64,000 nucleotides of DNA from Brevibacterium pigmentatum (GCF_011617465.1 NZ_CP050153.1:248001-312000), one strand, 5' to 3'. Positions 8,208 to 17,863 are shown, numbered from the stretch's first letter. Notes: a model not told the origin generated them from the sequence alone. Numbers and translations are program-made.

Positions 8208-9467
8208 GTGACCTTCGGAGGACGCCTGCGGCTCATCGGACCCGGAATTGTGCTCGCGCTCGCCAGCGTCGGCGCATCGGACATGATCACGACGATGAAC
8301 TCCGGTGCCGAATACGGACTGGCGCTCATCTGGGTCTTCACGGTGGGCATCGTGCTCAAGTTCGTGCTCTCCGAGGCGGTCTCCCGGCTGCAGATGAGCG
8401 GGGACCGGTCGCTGCTGTCCCACCTCACCGGCTTCGGCGGGCGGACCTTCCCGGTGCTCTTCCTCATCGCCGAACTGCTCGTCGGGCTCTTCTTCGGCGC
8501 CGGCGTCGTTGCGGTGACGACGAACATCCTCCAGGCGATCTTCCCGGTGCTTCCGTTCTGGCCGACGGCCGTCGTCGTGCTGCTCTCGGCCTCGGTGCTG
8601 GTGGGCATCGGCCGCTACGGTCTCGTCGAAAAGGCGATGATGGGCTTCGGGATCATCATGTTCTTCGGCATCATCGCGCTCGCAATCTCCGTCTTCCAAG
8701 GTGACGGCGCCCAACAGGTCGCCGCCGAAACCGTGGTCCCGCCGTTCCCGAACACGTCCATCATCACGGTCATGTCGCTCATCGGCGGCGTCGGCGGGGC
8801 GACCGGCATCCTCGCGTACTCGTTCTGGATCCGGGAGAAGTCCTGGCGGAGTCCGGACTGGAAACCCGTCGTCCGCCTCGACCTCGTCATCAGCTACGGC
8901 CTCGTCTTCGTCTTCGCCGTGGCGATGAGTGCGGTCGGGGCCTTCATCCTCTACGGCCAGGGCTTCACGATCGCGGACAACGACTCACTGTTCGCGATCG
9001 CCGACAGTCTAGTCAGCCGCATCGGTGACGTCGGACGGATGGTCTTCCTCATCAGCTTCCTCGCCGTGGTGTACACGAGCGTGCTCGGCGGATTCTCCGG
9101 CATCGCCTACGTCACCGCCGACTGCCTGCGAGTGCTCAGGCGTTACCCGCACCAGGACGAGGCGCGCTTCGACATGTCGGCGAAGTCGGTCGAGTTCCGC
9201 GGCGCGCTCGTCTACCTGTCCGTGGCGACGCTGGTGATCATGGGGCTCGGCAAGCCCGTCACCCTCGTGCTCGTCTACGCTGCGATCAGCGCGTTCATCC
9301 TGCCGGTGCTCGCGCTCGCCCTGCTCGTCATCCTCAACCGCGGATCCGTGCCGGCCGGCCTGCGCAACACGTGGTGGTCGAATCTGCTGCTCACCGTGTG
9401 CCTGGCACTCTTCGGATTCTTGGCGATCCTCCAGGTCAAGGAGTCGGTGATGGGGTTCATCGGGTGA
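8208..9467 (+). CDS. NRAMP-related divalent metal transporter-like protein, N-terminus frameshifted
   Basis: A polytopic protein of about 419 residues with ten or eleven hydrophobic helices of the NRAMP/MntH superfamily. TM1 has GPG...ALASVGASDMITT where classical NRAMPs carry DPGN, and the TM6 region (about residues 189-205, SLIGGVGGATGILAYSFW) lacks the MPH motif, so Mn/Fe transport should not be assumed. In this frame the only start is the GTG at 8208, which has no ribosome site. A good GGAG-N7-ATG lies at 8159 in another frame; deleting one G from GGGG at 8190-8193 joins that ATG to the transporter frame as MSTSHIDDHRRATSAPVTFGG. The true gene is thus probably 8159-9467 with a one-base lesion or read error. 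Confidence 0.75.
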   Translation: MTFGGRLRLIGPGIVLALASVGASDMITTMNSGAEYGLALIWVFTVGIVLKFVLSEAVSRLQMSGDRSLLSHLTGFGGRTFPVLFLIAELLVGLFFGAGVVAVTTNILQAIFPVLPFWPTAVVVLLSASVLVGIGRYGLVEKAMMGFGIIMFFGIIALAISVFQGDGAQQVAAETVVPPFPNTSIITVMSLIGGVGGATGILAYSFWIREKSWRSPDWKPVVRLDLVISYGLVFVFAVAMSAVGAFILYGQGFTIADNDSLFAIADSLVSRIGDVGRMVFLISFLAVVYTSVLGGFSGIAYVTADCLRVLRRYPHQDEARFDMSAKSVEFRGALVYLSVATLVIMGLGKPVTLVLVYAAISAFILPVLALALLVILNRGSVPAGLRNTWWSNLLLTVCLALFGFLAILQVKESVMGFIG

Positions 9468-9476
9468 AGTGAGGCG

Positions 9477-9496
9477 CACCCGACAACTGTCGGGTG
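9477..9496 (+). terminator. Hairpin after the NRAMP-like gene
   Basis: Perfect 9-bp arms CACCCGACA and TGTCGGGTG with only AC between them, ten bases after the stop codon. There is no T-tract, as is common in high-GC actinobacteria. It could also be a protein-binding palindrome for the hydrolase gene that starts 66 bases downstream. Confidence 0.5.
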
Positions 9497-9561
9497 ACTG
9501 CGCGAAAAGCTCGATGGTCTGGCGGTAGTGCCGCGGTGCCGGGGTCGGCATACTTGGTGAC

Positions 9562-10521
9562 ATGACACAACGACGGTCACGATTCGACACGGAGCTCGCC
9601 GCGAGTCTGTCCGTCATCGGCGGGGTCTTTCCGCCGACCATCACTCCTTCGCTCATCGACTTCATGCGAGTCTCGTACGCCTCGGAGCCGCTGGCGGAGA
9701 CTCTCAGCGGCCGTCGGGTCGAACATTCCGAATATCAGGTGCCGGGCCACCTCGGCGAGGACATCACCGTCTCCGTCTTCAGACGATCCGGGGACATCGG
9801 ACGACGACCGACGATCGTCTACGCCCACTCCGGCGGGCTGATGTTCGGCGATCGCTTCAGCGCGCTCGGCCTCAACCTCGACTGGGTCGAGAAGATCGGT
9901 GCGATCCTCATCTGCCCCGAATACCGCCTGGCGCCCGAGTTCCAGGACCCCTATGCGCGTGAGGACATGTACGCCGCGCTCTTGTGGACGGCAGAGAACG
10001 CCGACACCCTCGGCGTCGACCGCGCCCGACTCATCGTCGCCGGAGCCAGCTCCGGAGGGGGACTGGCCGCCGGAATGGCGCTGGCGGCCCGCGACCGGCA
10101 CGGACCGAAGCTCAAGGGCCAACTGCTCATCTACCCGATGCTCGACGACCGAGGCATCACACCGTCGACCCATCAGTTCGACGGCATCGGCGTCTGGGAT
10201 CGAGTGAGCAACGAAACCGGATGGCAGGCGATGCTCGGCGATGACTACCGCACCGAGGCGGTCTCGCCCTACATCGCACCATCGCGTGCCAACGACCTCA
10301 CCGATCTGCCGCCCGCGTACATCGACGTGGGCTCGGCCGAGATCTTCCGGGACGAAGCCGTCGCCTACGCCTCGGCCCTCTGGAACGACGGCAGCGAAGC
10401 GGAGCTGCACGTGTGGCCCGGAGGCTTCCACGCCTTCGACATCTTCGCCGCCCATACACACCTTGCGCAAGGAATGATCAGCACCCGAATGGCCTGGATC
10501 GAGAAGCTCCTGGCCGACTGA
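9562..10521 (+). CDS. Alpha/beta hydrolase, hormone-sensitive-lipase type
   Basis: A 319-residue esterase-like enzyme of the HSL (Abhydrolase_3) family. The oxyanion motif is HSGG at 89-92 (HGGG in most members), the nucleophile is S163 in GASSG, and the remaining triad is D264 and H290 (GGFHAFD). Such enzymes hydrolyse short-chain acyl esters or lactones in the cytoplasm. There is no signal peptide. The beta-lactamase-type esterase gene follows only ten bases later, so the two hydrolases form an operon, with a PucR-like regulator gene after them. Confidence 0.9.
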   Translation: MTQRRSRFDTELAASLSVIGGVFPPTITPSLIDFMRVSYASEPLAETLSGRRVEHSEYQVPGHLGEDITVSVFRRSGDIGRRPTIVYAHSGGLMFGDRFSALGLNLDWVEKIGAILICPEYRLAPEFQDPYAREDMYAALLWTAENADTLGVDRARLIVAGASSGGGLAAGMALAARDRHGPKLKGQLLIYPMLDDRGITPSTHQFDGIGVWDRVSNETGWQAMLGDDYRTEAVSPYIAPSRANDLTDLPPAYIDVGSAEIFRDEAVAYASALWNDGSEAELHVWPGGFHAFDIFAAHTHLAQGMISTRMAWIEKLLAD

Positions 10522-10531
10522 AAGGAACATC

Positions 10532-11713
10532 ATGTCTGAGAACACAGCTGTCAACGACGCAGTTGTCCGCGTGGCCACGAAGACCGTCGACAGCGGCGGC
10601 GTCCCAGGCGTCGTCGCCGGAGTGACCACCGACAAGGAGACCATCAGTCTCACTGCTGCAGGAGTCCGCTCCCTCGACGATTCGCAGCCGATGACCACGG
10701 ACTCCGTGTTCATGATCTTCTCCACGACGAAGGCCCTGACCGGCACCGTGGCACTGCAGCTGGTGGAGTCGGGAGAACTCGACCTCGACGCCCCGGCGAA
10801 GGACTATGCCCCAGGACTGGCCGACGTGCAGGTCATCGACGGCTTCGACGACGGCGGAGAACCGATCCTCCGGGCACCCGCCAGCGAACCGACCACCAAA
10901 CAGCTGCTGCTGCACACCGCCGGCTTCGGCTACGACTTCTTCAACGAGAAGTACGAACGACTCGCCCGCGAACACGGCCAGCCGAGCATCGTCACCGCCA
11001 CCAGGAAGGCGTTGGAGACTCCGCTGCTGTTCGATCCCGGCACCCAGTGGGAGTACGGGTCGAACATGGATTGGGTCGGCCAGGTCATCGAAGGCATCAC
11101 CGGAAAGACTCTGGGTGAGGCGATGCGCACCCGAGTCCTCGAACCGCTGGGCATGGACGACAGCACCTTCCGTCCGACCGCGTCGATGCAGGAGCGGCAG
11201 GCCACGATGCACCAGCGCACCGACGGCGAACTCGCGGCGACCGACTTCATGCTGCCCGAACCGGAGGTGGAGATGGGCGGCCACGGACTCTTCTCAACCG
11301 TCGATGACTATCTGAAGTTCATCAGGATGTGGCTCAACGACGGAGCAGCTGACGACGGAACCGTCGTCCTCCGCCCCGAAACGGTGGACATGGCCACGCA
11401 GAACCACCTCGGCGATCTTCGGGTGAAACTGTTGCCCGGAGTCATCCCGAGCTTGTCCAACGATGCGGAGTTCTTCCCCGGCATGCCGAAGACCTGGGGA
11501 TACACGTTCATGATCAACGAGGAGGACGCCCCGACCGGACGCCCGGCCGGCGCCGCCGCATGGGCGGGTCTTGCCAACCTCTACTACTGGTTCGACCGAC
11601 AGAACAAGATCGGCGGGTACTGGGCCACACAGATCTTCCCCTTCGCCGACCCCGAATCCGTCGGTGGGTACCTCGAGATGGAGACGGCAGTCTACGATGC
11701 TCTGAAAGGCTGA
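10532..11713 (+). CDS. Serine hydrolase, beta-lactamase class C/EstB type
   Basis: A 393-residue member of the beta-lactamase/esterase EstB fold. The catalytic SxxK is S64-T-T-K67, and the second conserved element is the tyrosine motif YGSNMDWVG near residue 172. No export signal is visible, which favours an esterase/lactonase role over antibiotic hydrolysis. The AAAGGA ribosome site lies nine bases before the ATG. Paired with the HSL-type hydrolase upstream, it probably deacylates related esters; the natural substrate is unknown. Confidence 0.88.
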   Translation: MSENTAVNDAVVRVATKTVDSGGVPGVVAGVTTDKETISLTAAGVRSLDDSQPMTTDSVFMIFSTTKALTGTVALQLVESGELDLDAPAKDYAPGLADVQVIDGFDDGGEPILRAPASEPTTKQLLLHTAGFGYDFFNEKYERLAREHGQPSIVTATRKALETPLLFDPGTQWEYGSNMDWVGQVIEGITGKTLGEAMRTRVLEPLGMDDSTFRPTASMQERQATMHQRTDGELAATDFMLPEPEVEMGGHGLFSTVDDYLKFIRMWLNDGAADDGTVVLRPETVDMATQNHLGDLRVKLLPGVIPSLSNDAEFFPGMPKTWGYTFMINEEDAPTGRPAGAAAWAGLANLYYWFDRQNKIGGYWATQIFPFADPESVGGYLEMETAVYDALKG

Positions 11714-11798
11714 TTCGCGACCGAGGCGAATCGCGACCGTCGGGCGACAATCGTGGACAGCCAATCGTCGACCGACGGACGAACGAGGAGGTGGTGAC

Positions 11799-12833
11799 GT
11801 GCAGGAGCTGCTCGGCAGGATTGCCAAGCTCGATCCCGAGGCGAGCCTGGGTCTGCGCGTCATCGCCTGCTTCGACGAACTCATGGCCGGCGAGGTCAAT
11901 TCCCATGCCCTCGCCTCTGCGGCCGCGGCTCTGGCCGGTTGCCCGGCCGGCTTTCGCAGTGGGGACGGGAGCAGGCAGCTGAGGGTCGATTCAGGCGGAG
12001 TCTCGATTCCGGGAGACCGACCCGCCGAGGTGGCCGCCCTGTCCCTGCCGAACGATTCCGAGGTCTGGCTCGAGCGGGAGGACGTTGCCTTGCCCAACGA
12101 TGAACTCATCCTTGAGAGATTCGGCCTGGCCATCGGCGTGAGATTCGGTCTCGAACGGCAACAGCTGGAGACCCCGCGGGACGTGGCGCTCGCCCTCGAT
12201 CCTGCTGCGACGCCCGAAGACCGGAGTGCTGCCGCGGTTCGCCTCGGGTTGACGCCTGGTTCGGGATATCGAGTCCTCGCGGCCCCGCTGTTCGCCGTCT
12301 TTGAGAAACGACCCGCCGGTCCCACCGATGTCATCACCAGCGAACATGGCACTCTGCAGGTGGTCATCGTGACCGACGACACCGAGGGTATCGCCGTGAC
12401 ACCGGCCGGACTGGGGCCGTCCGGGTCGATCGGAGAATTGCCGCGGTCACTTCGGGCAGCCGTGGTGGCACTGCGGCTCAGCCGCCCGCCCGAGGAAGGG
12501 CTCGTGCGGGCGGAAAACTTCGGTGGGCTCGTCGAACTGCTCGCCGAATCATCTGACACAACCGATCCGGACGCTGCGCTGATCGACGAGATCATGGACT
12601 CGCCGTGGGCAGAGTCCACGGTGCGCGTGCTCCTCGAAGCACCGACGATCAGGCAGGCGGCCCGCGACCTCGGTCTGCACCACAGCACGGTGCAGAGCCG
12701 GGCCGAGCAGATCGAACGCTGCCTCGGCTACGACCCGCTGTCGGGCTACAACCGCACCAGGTTGGGCATCAGCGTGCTCCGGTGGCGGCTTCGCAATTCC
12801 CGAGTGCTTGAACTTCCGGGGCCCGTGGGGTGA
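11799..12833 (+). CDS. PucR-like helix-turn-helix regulator
   Basis: A 344-residue protein that starts at GTG behind a strong AGGAGG. Its C-terminus (about 285-340) has APTIRQAARDLGLHHSTVQ followed by RAEQIERCLGYDP, the PucR/CdaR helix-turn-helix layout; the N-terminal 280 residues are a divergent sensor region I cannot assign. It follows the two hydrolases by about 85 bases and is likely their local regulator. Compared with the PucR protein at 1599-2750 the N-terminal part is shorter and dissimilar. Confidence 0.75.
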   Translation: MQELLGRIAKLDPEASLGLRVIACFDELMAGEVNSHALASAAAALAGCPAGFRSGDGSRQLRVDSGGVSIPGDRPAEVAALSLPNDSEVWLEREDVALPNDELILERFGLAIGVRFGLERQQLETPRDVALALDPAATPEDRSAAAVRLGLTPGSGYRVLAAPLFAVFEKRPAGPTDVITSEHGTLQVVIVTDDTEGIAVTPAGLGPSGSIGELPRSLRAAVVALRLSRPPEEGLVRAENFGGLVELLAESSDTTDPDAALIDEIMDSPWAESTVRVLLEAPTIRQAARDLGLHHSTVQSRAEQIERCLGYDPLSGYNRTRLGISVLRWRLRNSRVLELPGPVG

Positions 12834-12879
12834 GGGGTTCTTGGCCGCTGTCGGGTGAGCGACTGGCGGCGCTCCTCCT

Positions 12880-13896
12880 TCACTCCCGTCCGGAACTGAT
12901 CCACTTCGGATTGTCGACGATGTTGCGGCCGCCTTCGACGAGGGTGCGGATCTCATCGAGTGGACTCATGGCCTCAGCGTCGATTCGCAGGTCGAGCGCG
13001 CCGAGGTTCTCCAGACTGCGTTCGGGCTTGCGCGAGCCCGGAATCGGCACTGCACTGACACCCATCTCTGCCGCACGGTGAAGAAGCCAACCCAACGCCA
13101 CCTGAGCGTTGGTCGCACGGTGACGGTCGGCCACCTCGGCGACGGTTGAGAGGATCCGCTGGTTGGCATCCCACGCCTCACCCATGCGCGCGGTTCCGCC
13201 GCGGACATCGCCGGCCACCTGATCCTTGGTCAGGGTGCCGGTGAGGAATCCGCGACCCAGCGGGCGGTACGGGACGAACCCGATCCCGAGCTCGGCGCAG
13301 GCGGGCACGACGTGGTCTTCGACGTCGCGCGACCACAGGCTCCATTCGGACTGGACCGCGGTGATCGGGTGGATCGCGTGGGCGCGGCGCAGCTCGTCCG
13401 CGGTGACCTCGGACAGGCCGATGTGCGCGACCTTGCCGGCCGCGACCAGTTCGGCCATCGCCCCGACCGTGTCCTCGATGGGAACGTCGGGGTCCGGCCG
13501 ATGCAGATAGTAGAGATCGATCGAATCCACGCCGAGGCGGCGCAGCGAAGCATCGCACGCTTGGTGCGCGTATTGGGGTCGTCCGTCGGTGCGTTTCGTC
13601 GATCCGTCGGAGAGCGTGCGCAACCCGGTGATGCCGAATTTCGTGGCGAGCTGGACATCATCGCGGCGCTTGGCGAGGAACGGAGCGAGCATCTCCTCGT
13701 TCGTTCCAGCAGGACCGGTGGCGTCCTCGCGAGGTTCGCCGTAGACGTCGGCAGTGTCGAGCAGAGTGATGCCGGCGTCGACGACTTTGCCGAGTGTGGC
13801 GCGGGCATCGTCGTCGGTGGTGCCGCCGTAGACGTGGGACAGTGCCATGCAGCCGAAGCCGATGGGAGAGACCTCGAAGTCGTTGAGGAGAGTCAT
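12880..13896 (-). CDS. Aldo/keto reductase
   Basis: A 338-residue (beta/alpha)8 NADPH-dependent aldo/keto reductase. The tetrad is visible: D47 in DTADVYG, Y52, K86 in ATKFG and H132 in YYLHRPDP. The C-terminal cofactor region has IPGSRKPERSLENLGAL, the usual 2'-phosphate-binding loop of the AKR13-like group. The start at 13896 is preceded by a G-rich ribosome site; the frame continues upstream to 13953 without support. It is convergent with the PucR-like regulator and divergent from the RibD-like reductase. The substrate is unknown. Confidence 0.9.
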   Translation of the reverse strand: MTLLNDFEVSPIGFGCMALSHVYGGTTDDDARATLGKVVDAGITLLDTADVYGEPREDATGPAGTNEEMLAPFLAKRRDDVQLATKFGITGLRTLSDGSTKRTDGRPQYAHQACDASLRRLGVDSIDLYYLHRPDPDVPIEDTVGAMAELVAAGKVAHIGLSEVTADELRRAHAIHPITAVQSEWSLWSRDVEDHVVPACAELGIGFVPYRPLGRGFLTGTLTKDQVAGDVRGGTARMGEAWDANQRILSTVAEVADRHRATNAQVALGWLLHRAAEMGVSAVPIPGSRKPERSLENLGALDLRIDAEAMSPLDEIRTLVEGGRNIVDNPKWISSGRE

Positions 13897-14017
13897 GGCC
13901 CCCAACCTACGACTGTGAGTGCGCTCGTCGTCAAGAGGTGGCGGCGAACTCACTGTTCATCGATCTGGGACCGTTCTCTATTGAATGTCACTGCGCGTCG
14001 TTGAGACACTTGGACGC

Positions 14018-14581
14018 ATGTCCGGGTCAGAGCAGTCTCTCCGCGCCGTAGTCTTCCTCGGGTTGAGCGTCGACGGGCGAATAGCGCGGCCCGACGGGGA
14101 CTTGGAGTGGCTGACCAGCCGAGGCGCAGCTGCCGGAGACGCGGGGTTCACTCCGTTCCTCGAGTCGGTTGATTCCTTGGTGATGGGGCGGAGGACCTTT
14201 GAAGCCATCGCAGCCTACGAAGACTGGCCGTACCTCGACCGCCCGATCCACGTGATCAGCACGACCCTCCCACCGGATGTCGACTCTCGAATCACCGTGC
14301 ACCGCAGCCCCGAATCCGCCATCGACGCATTGCAGAGAGATGGTCGTCGGAGGGTCTATGCCGATGGCGGGGAGACCATTCGTTGGTTCTTAGCTGCGAA
14401 ACTTGTCGACGAGATCACGCTCTCCTACGTACCCGTGCTCATCGGCGATGGGCCATCACTGTTCGGTCCGCTCGGCGGCGATGTCGACCTGGAACACGTC
14501 CGGACTGAGGTCCTCGACGGCGGAATGGTGCAGACCACCTACCGCGTCGTGGATGGGCCGACGTTTCGCGCATCCGAATAG
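14018..14581 (+). CDS. Dihydrofolate reductase family protein (RibD C-terminal type)
   Basis: A 187-residue protein with the RibD-C/DHFR fold: AVVFLGLSVDGRIARPDGDLEWL at the N-terminus, SLVMGRRTFEAI in the middle, and YADGGETIRWFLAAKLVDEITLSYVPVLIGDGPSLF near the end. This is the single-domain reductase seen beside many metabolic genes rather than the bifunctional RibD. An in-frame ATG at 13985 would add eleven residues. It stands alone, divergent from the aldo/keto reductase and followed by a strong two-way terminator. The reaction is NADPH-dependent reduction of an unidentified substrate. Confidence 0.85.
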   Translation: MSGSEQSLRAVVFLGLSVDGRIARPDGDLEWLTSRGAAAGDAGFTPFLESVDSLVMGRRTFEAIAAYEDWPYLDRPIHVISTTLPPDVDSRITVHRSPESAIDALQRDGRRRVYADGGETIRWFLAAKLVDEITLSYVPVLIGDGPSLFGPLGGDVDLEHVRTEVLDGGMVQTTYRVVDGPTFRASE

Positions 14582-14641
14582 GCCGTCTGCGGCGAGCGAC
14601 GACTCACTGTCACTTGTGACAGAGACCTCCGGAGACAGAAA

Positions 14642-14691
14642 ACCGCGGGCCAGGTCGACTGCACTCACTGTGCCCCGACCCGGCCCGCGGT
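14642..14691. terminator. Bidirectional terminator between RibD-like gene and dctM
   Basis: A long hairpin: 10-bp arms ACCGCGGGCC / GGCCCGCGGT, one A/C mismatch, then a further 5 bp GGTCG / CGACC around an 18-base loop. It lies between two converging genes and could stop both transcripts. Confidence 0.75.
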
Positions 14692-14728
14692 CCCAATCGA
14701 ATCGCGCGGCTCGCTCTGACTTACACGC

Positions 14729-16012
14729 TCACCCCACGAACGCCGTGGCGAAGAACGGCACGAACGTGACCAGTGCGAGTGCCGCGAGCAGCACCAGCGC
14801 ACTCGGGATCGCGGCCTTCGCCACTCCGACGACGCTCATACCCGACATGCCGGAGGCGACGAACAGGTTGAGACCAAGCGGCGGTGTGATCATGCCGATC
14901 TCGAGGTTCATCACCACGATGATGCCGAAGTGGATCGGGTCGATGCCCAGCTCCATCGCGATCGGCAGCAGGATCGGGGCGAGGATGAGGATCGCCGAGG
15001 ATGTCTCCATCACACAGCCGACGAACAGCAGCAGGATGTTGACGAGGATGAGGAACTGCCACGGCTGCAGGTCCCATTCGGTGATCGTCGTCGAGATCTG
15101 TCCGGGAATCCGCTCGCTGGCGAGCACGAAGGTGAAGAGGATGCCGTTGGCGATGATGAACATGACCATCGCCGAGGTCTTCACTGACGCGAGAGTGACC
15201 TCCCACAGCTGCGAGATCTTGATCTCGCGGTAGATGAGCAGCGACACGACCAGCGAATACGCGACGGCCACGGCGGCCGCCTCGGTGGGGGTGAACCATC
15301 CGGAGTAGATTCCGCCGAGGACGAGGAATGGCAGCGCCAGCGCAAGGATCGCATCCCGGAATGCCTTGAGTTTGTCTTTGTTCGACATCCGGAAGCCGAC
15401 CCCGGCGTGACCGTAGCCCTTCTTCCAGGCGACGAAGACAGCCATCCCCAACAGCATCACACCGGCGAGGATGCCCGGCAGGACGCCTGCGAGGAACAGG
15501 TCGCCGATGTTCTGCTCGGTGGCGATGCCGAAGACGATGAGCGGAATCGACGGCGGGATGAGGATGCCCAACGACCCCGAGGTGGCGACGAGTCCCGTGG
15601 AGAATTCCTTCGGGTACCCGTTCTTGATCATCGCCGGAATCATCAGCGCACCGACCGCGACGACCGTGGCCGGTGAGGAACCGGAGACCGCGGCGAAGAA
15701 CATGCACGCGAGCACCGTGGTGATCGCCATACCGCCGCGCAGATGGCCGACCATAGCCGCACCGAAGTCGGTCAGCCGCCTCGAGATCCCACCGCGGGAC
15801 ATGATGTTCGCCGCGAGAATGAAGAATGGGATCGCCATGAGCGGGAACGAATTGAGTGCATTGAATAGACGTTCCGAGACCTGGGTCATCGGAATGAGCG
15901 TGAAGTAGTAGAAGTAGACGAGGCTGGTCAGGCCCAGGGCGACTGCGATGGGCGCCGAGGTGACGAGCAGTGCGATGAGAACGACGACGAGGACGATGGT
16001 TGCTTCGAACAT
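14729..16012 (-). CDS. dctM: TRAP transporter large permease DctM
   Basis: A 427-residue, roughly twelve-helix permease of the TRAP family, the sodium- or proton-coupled membrane subunit. Typical stretches include the conserved IPFFILAANIMSRGGI near residue 60, the STGLVATSGSLGILIPPSIPLIVFG segment, and the terminal GLNLFVASGMSG. It starts at TGATG, sharing one base with the dctQ stop, so translation is coupled. With dctP and dctQ it imports a carboxylate, probably a C4/C5 dicarboxylate given the neighbouring CoA-transferase and fumarase operon (inference). Confidence 0.93.
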   Translation of the reverse strand: MFEATIVLVVVLIALLVTSAPIAVALGLTSLVYFYYFTLIPMTQVSERLFNALNSFPLMAIPFFILAANIMSRGGISRRLTDFGAAMVGHLRGGMAITTVLACMFFAAVSGSSPATVVAVGALMIPAMIKNGYPKEFSTGLVATSGSLGILIPPSIPLIVFGIATEQNIGDLFLAGVLPGILAGVMLLGMAVFVAWKKGYGHAGVGFRMSNKDKLKAFRDAILALALPFLVLGGIYSGWFTPTEAAAVAVAYSLVVSLLIYREIKISQLWEVTLASVKTSAMVMFIIANGILFTFVLASERIPGQISTTITEWDLQPWQFLILVNILLLFVGCVMETSSAILILAPILLPIAMELGIDPIHFGIIVVMNLEIGMITPPLGLNLFVASGMSGMSVVGVAKAAIPSALVLLAALALVTFVPFFATAFVG

Positions 16013-16656
16013 CAGCGATCGCCTCCCTTCTCTTCGGTCCCGCCATCGCCGAGGCGGTCATTCCCGTTGTCCCCGTCCGCGCGGTTCGCGCGGTCGCTTC
16101 CGTCATCGACGATCGCGAGGTCCTCAACATCGATGCCGACGGCGGCGGCCTCCTCGGCGAGGACATCCTTGTCGAGCTCTGTCGCAGGAGTGCGCAGGGC
16201 TCGGATGGTCATTTCCACCGCTCGGATGAAGAACAGAGTCATCCCCACAGCCAGTGAGAGTTCGACGACCCACAGCGGCAGCTTGAGCGCCGGGGTGATC
16301 GTCGTCCGTGAGAACGGTTCGGTGATGAGCGCCCACGACAGGTAGGCGATGAAGCCGGCGTAGACCAGAGTGGCCAAGCCGCCGAGGACGACGAAGAACT
16401 TCTTCGCCTTGCCCTTGAGCAGCGCTGGCATGATGTCGACGGCCACATGCTCGTTGTGGCGCAGGGTGACCACCGCGCCGAAGAACGTCGAGAAGATGAT
16501 GAGGTAGATGACCGCCTCTTCGGACCAGAAGAGGACGTCACCGGTGATATTGCGCAGAAGCACGGCGAAGACCGCCAGGGCCGTGGCCGCGATGAGGCAG
16601 CCGCCGGCGAGAACGTTCTCGAGCCGACTGAGGTACGTGTCGAAGGTCTTCATCAT
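16012..16656 (-). CDS. dctQ: TRAP transporter small permease DctQ
   Basis: A 214-residue four-helix TRAP small subunit: NVLAGGCLIAATALAVFAVLLRN (TM1), the conserved FWSEEAVIYLIIFSTFFGA, and HVAVDI, all standard DctQ elements. After TM4 (about residue 168) there is an unusually long, charged cytoplasmic tail of about 45 residues rich in D/E/R and ending EKGGDR; most DctQ proteins end sooner. It overlaps its neighbours by one base on each side (TGATG junctions), so all three subunits are coupled. Confidence 0.92.
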   Translation of the reverse strand: MMKTFDTYLSRLENVLAGGCLIAATALAVFAVLLRNITGDVLFWSEEAVIYLIIFSTFFGAVVTLRHNEHVAVDIMPALLKGKAKKFFVVLGGLATLVYAGFIAYLSWALITEPFSRTTITPALKLPLWVVELSLAVGMTLFFIRAVEMTIRALRTPATELDKDVLAEEAAAVGIDVEDLAIVDDGSDRANRADGDNGNDRLGDGGTEEKGGDR

Positions 16657-17687
16657 CAGCCCCGTTCCTCATTGCGCTTGAGAAGTTCGTCGACGACCTC
16701 AGGACCGATGACATCGCGGTACTTCTCGTATTCGGACGGCACGACCATGTCCTTGAAAGCTTGGCGCTCTTCCTTGCTCGGGATGACGATCTCCGTGCCG
16801 CCGGATTCCTCGATGGTCTTCTTCGACTCTTCGTTGACCTTCTGAGCTTCCTTGCGGTTGAACTCGCTGGCCTCATCGGCGGCTTCGTCGACTGCGGTCT
16901 GCAGGTCGTCGTACCAGCGCTTGTTCACCGTGAGGATGTAGCCGATGTAGCCGTGATCGAGTTCCGTCACGTACTTCTGGACCGTGTGCATGTTCTGCGA
17001 CTGGATGTTCGAGTAGGTGTTCTCGCCTCCGTCGATTAGTCCCTGCTGCAGTCCGCTGTAGACCTCGGCGAACGCGAGCGGAGTCGGAATCCCACCCCAA
17101 TTCTCGAACTGGGTGCGCAGCACGTCCGAGGGCTGGATGCGGTATTTCTTGCCCTTCATGTCCTCGGGCTTCAGAGTTTTGTTGTTGGAGTGGATCTGCT
17201 TCATGCCCGAATCCCACAGACCGAGGACCTTGAGCCCGTTCTCCTCGAGATCGGGGTTCGCGTAGATGGCCTTGCCGATCTCGGTATCGGGACTGGCGAC
17301 TTCGGGGATCTCGTCCGGTTCGTCGAAGATGAACGGCAGGTCGAGAACCTGCAGGCTCGGCGCGATCGTCGTGAACTTCGCGCTAGCCGGAGCCAGCATC
17401 TGCACGGCATTGGACTGGATGGCCTGCATCTCGTCCTTATCGCCGTAGAGTTCCGAGTTCGGGAACACCTCGACTTCGATGCGGCCGCCGGACTTCTCTT
17501 CGACCTGTTCGGCGAAGAAGTCTGCGGCCAGTCCCTTCGGTGTGCCCACCGAGGTGACATGGGCGAAGCGCAGTTCGAATTTCTGTTGGTCTCCGCTGCG
17601 TGCGGGATTGCATCCGCTCAGCAGCAGGAGGCTTATCGAGAGGCCCGCGATGAGCGGCTTCCACCTCGGTCGTCTCATTGACGTCAT
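16656..17687 (-). CDS. dctP: TRAP transporter solute-binding protein DctP
   Basis: A 343-residue extracytoplasmic binding lipoprotein: residues 1-25 form a signal peptide with lipobox LLSG-C26, so it is expected to be anchored on the outer face of the membrane. The DctP fold follows, including the carboxylate-clamping arginine in KKYRIQPSD near residue 180 and the GLQQGLIDGGENTYSNI loop. GGAG six bases before the ATG supports the start. It is the first gene of the leftward dctPQM operon. A perfect 18-bp palindrome lies about 180 bases upstream and probably serves the FCD-GntR encoded immediately behind. Confidence 0.93.
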   Translation of the reverse strand: MTSMRRPRWKPLIAGLSISLLLLSGCNPARSGDQQKFELRFAHVTSVGTPKGLAADFFAEQVEEKSGGRIEVEVFPNSELYGDKDEMQAIQSNAVQMLAPASAKFTTIAPSLQVLDLPFIFDEPDEIPEVASPDTEIGKAIYANPDLEENGLKVLGLWDSGMKQIHSNNKTLKPEDMKGKKYRIQPSDVLRTQFENWGGIPTPLAFAEVYSGLQQGLIDGGENTYSNIQSQNMHTVQKYVTELDHGYIGYILTVNKRWYDDLQTAVDEAADEASEFNRKEAQKVNEESKKTIEESGGTEIVIPSKEERQAFKDMVVPSEYEKYRDVIGPEVVDELLKRNEERG

Positions 17688-17863
17688 CGTCAGCTCCAGT
17701 CTGGTTGGCCAGGGGCGAAGCCGATCGGGAGTGTCTGTGTGCGGACGAGCTCACCGAAGACGACGGCCGTTCATTGCCGTGCGGGGAGTTCGTGCCGAGT
17801 CATGTTCTCGATCGACCGTTCACGAGCCTAGAGGACTTTACGCCAATTTCCAATATGATCCGT

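Noticed and set aside
10532..11713. Antibiotic-resistance beta-lactamase
   Set aside because: SxxK is present but there is no export signal and the gene is paired with an esterase; an EstB-type esterase is a better reading.
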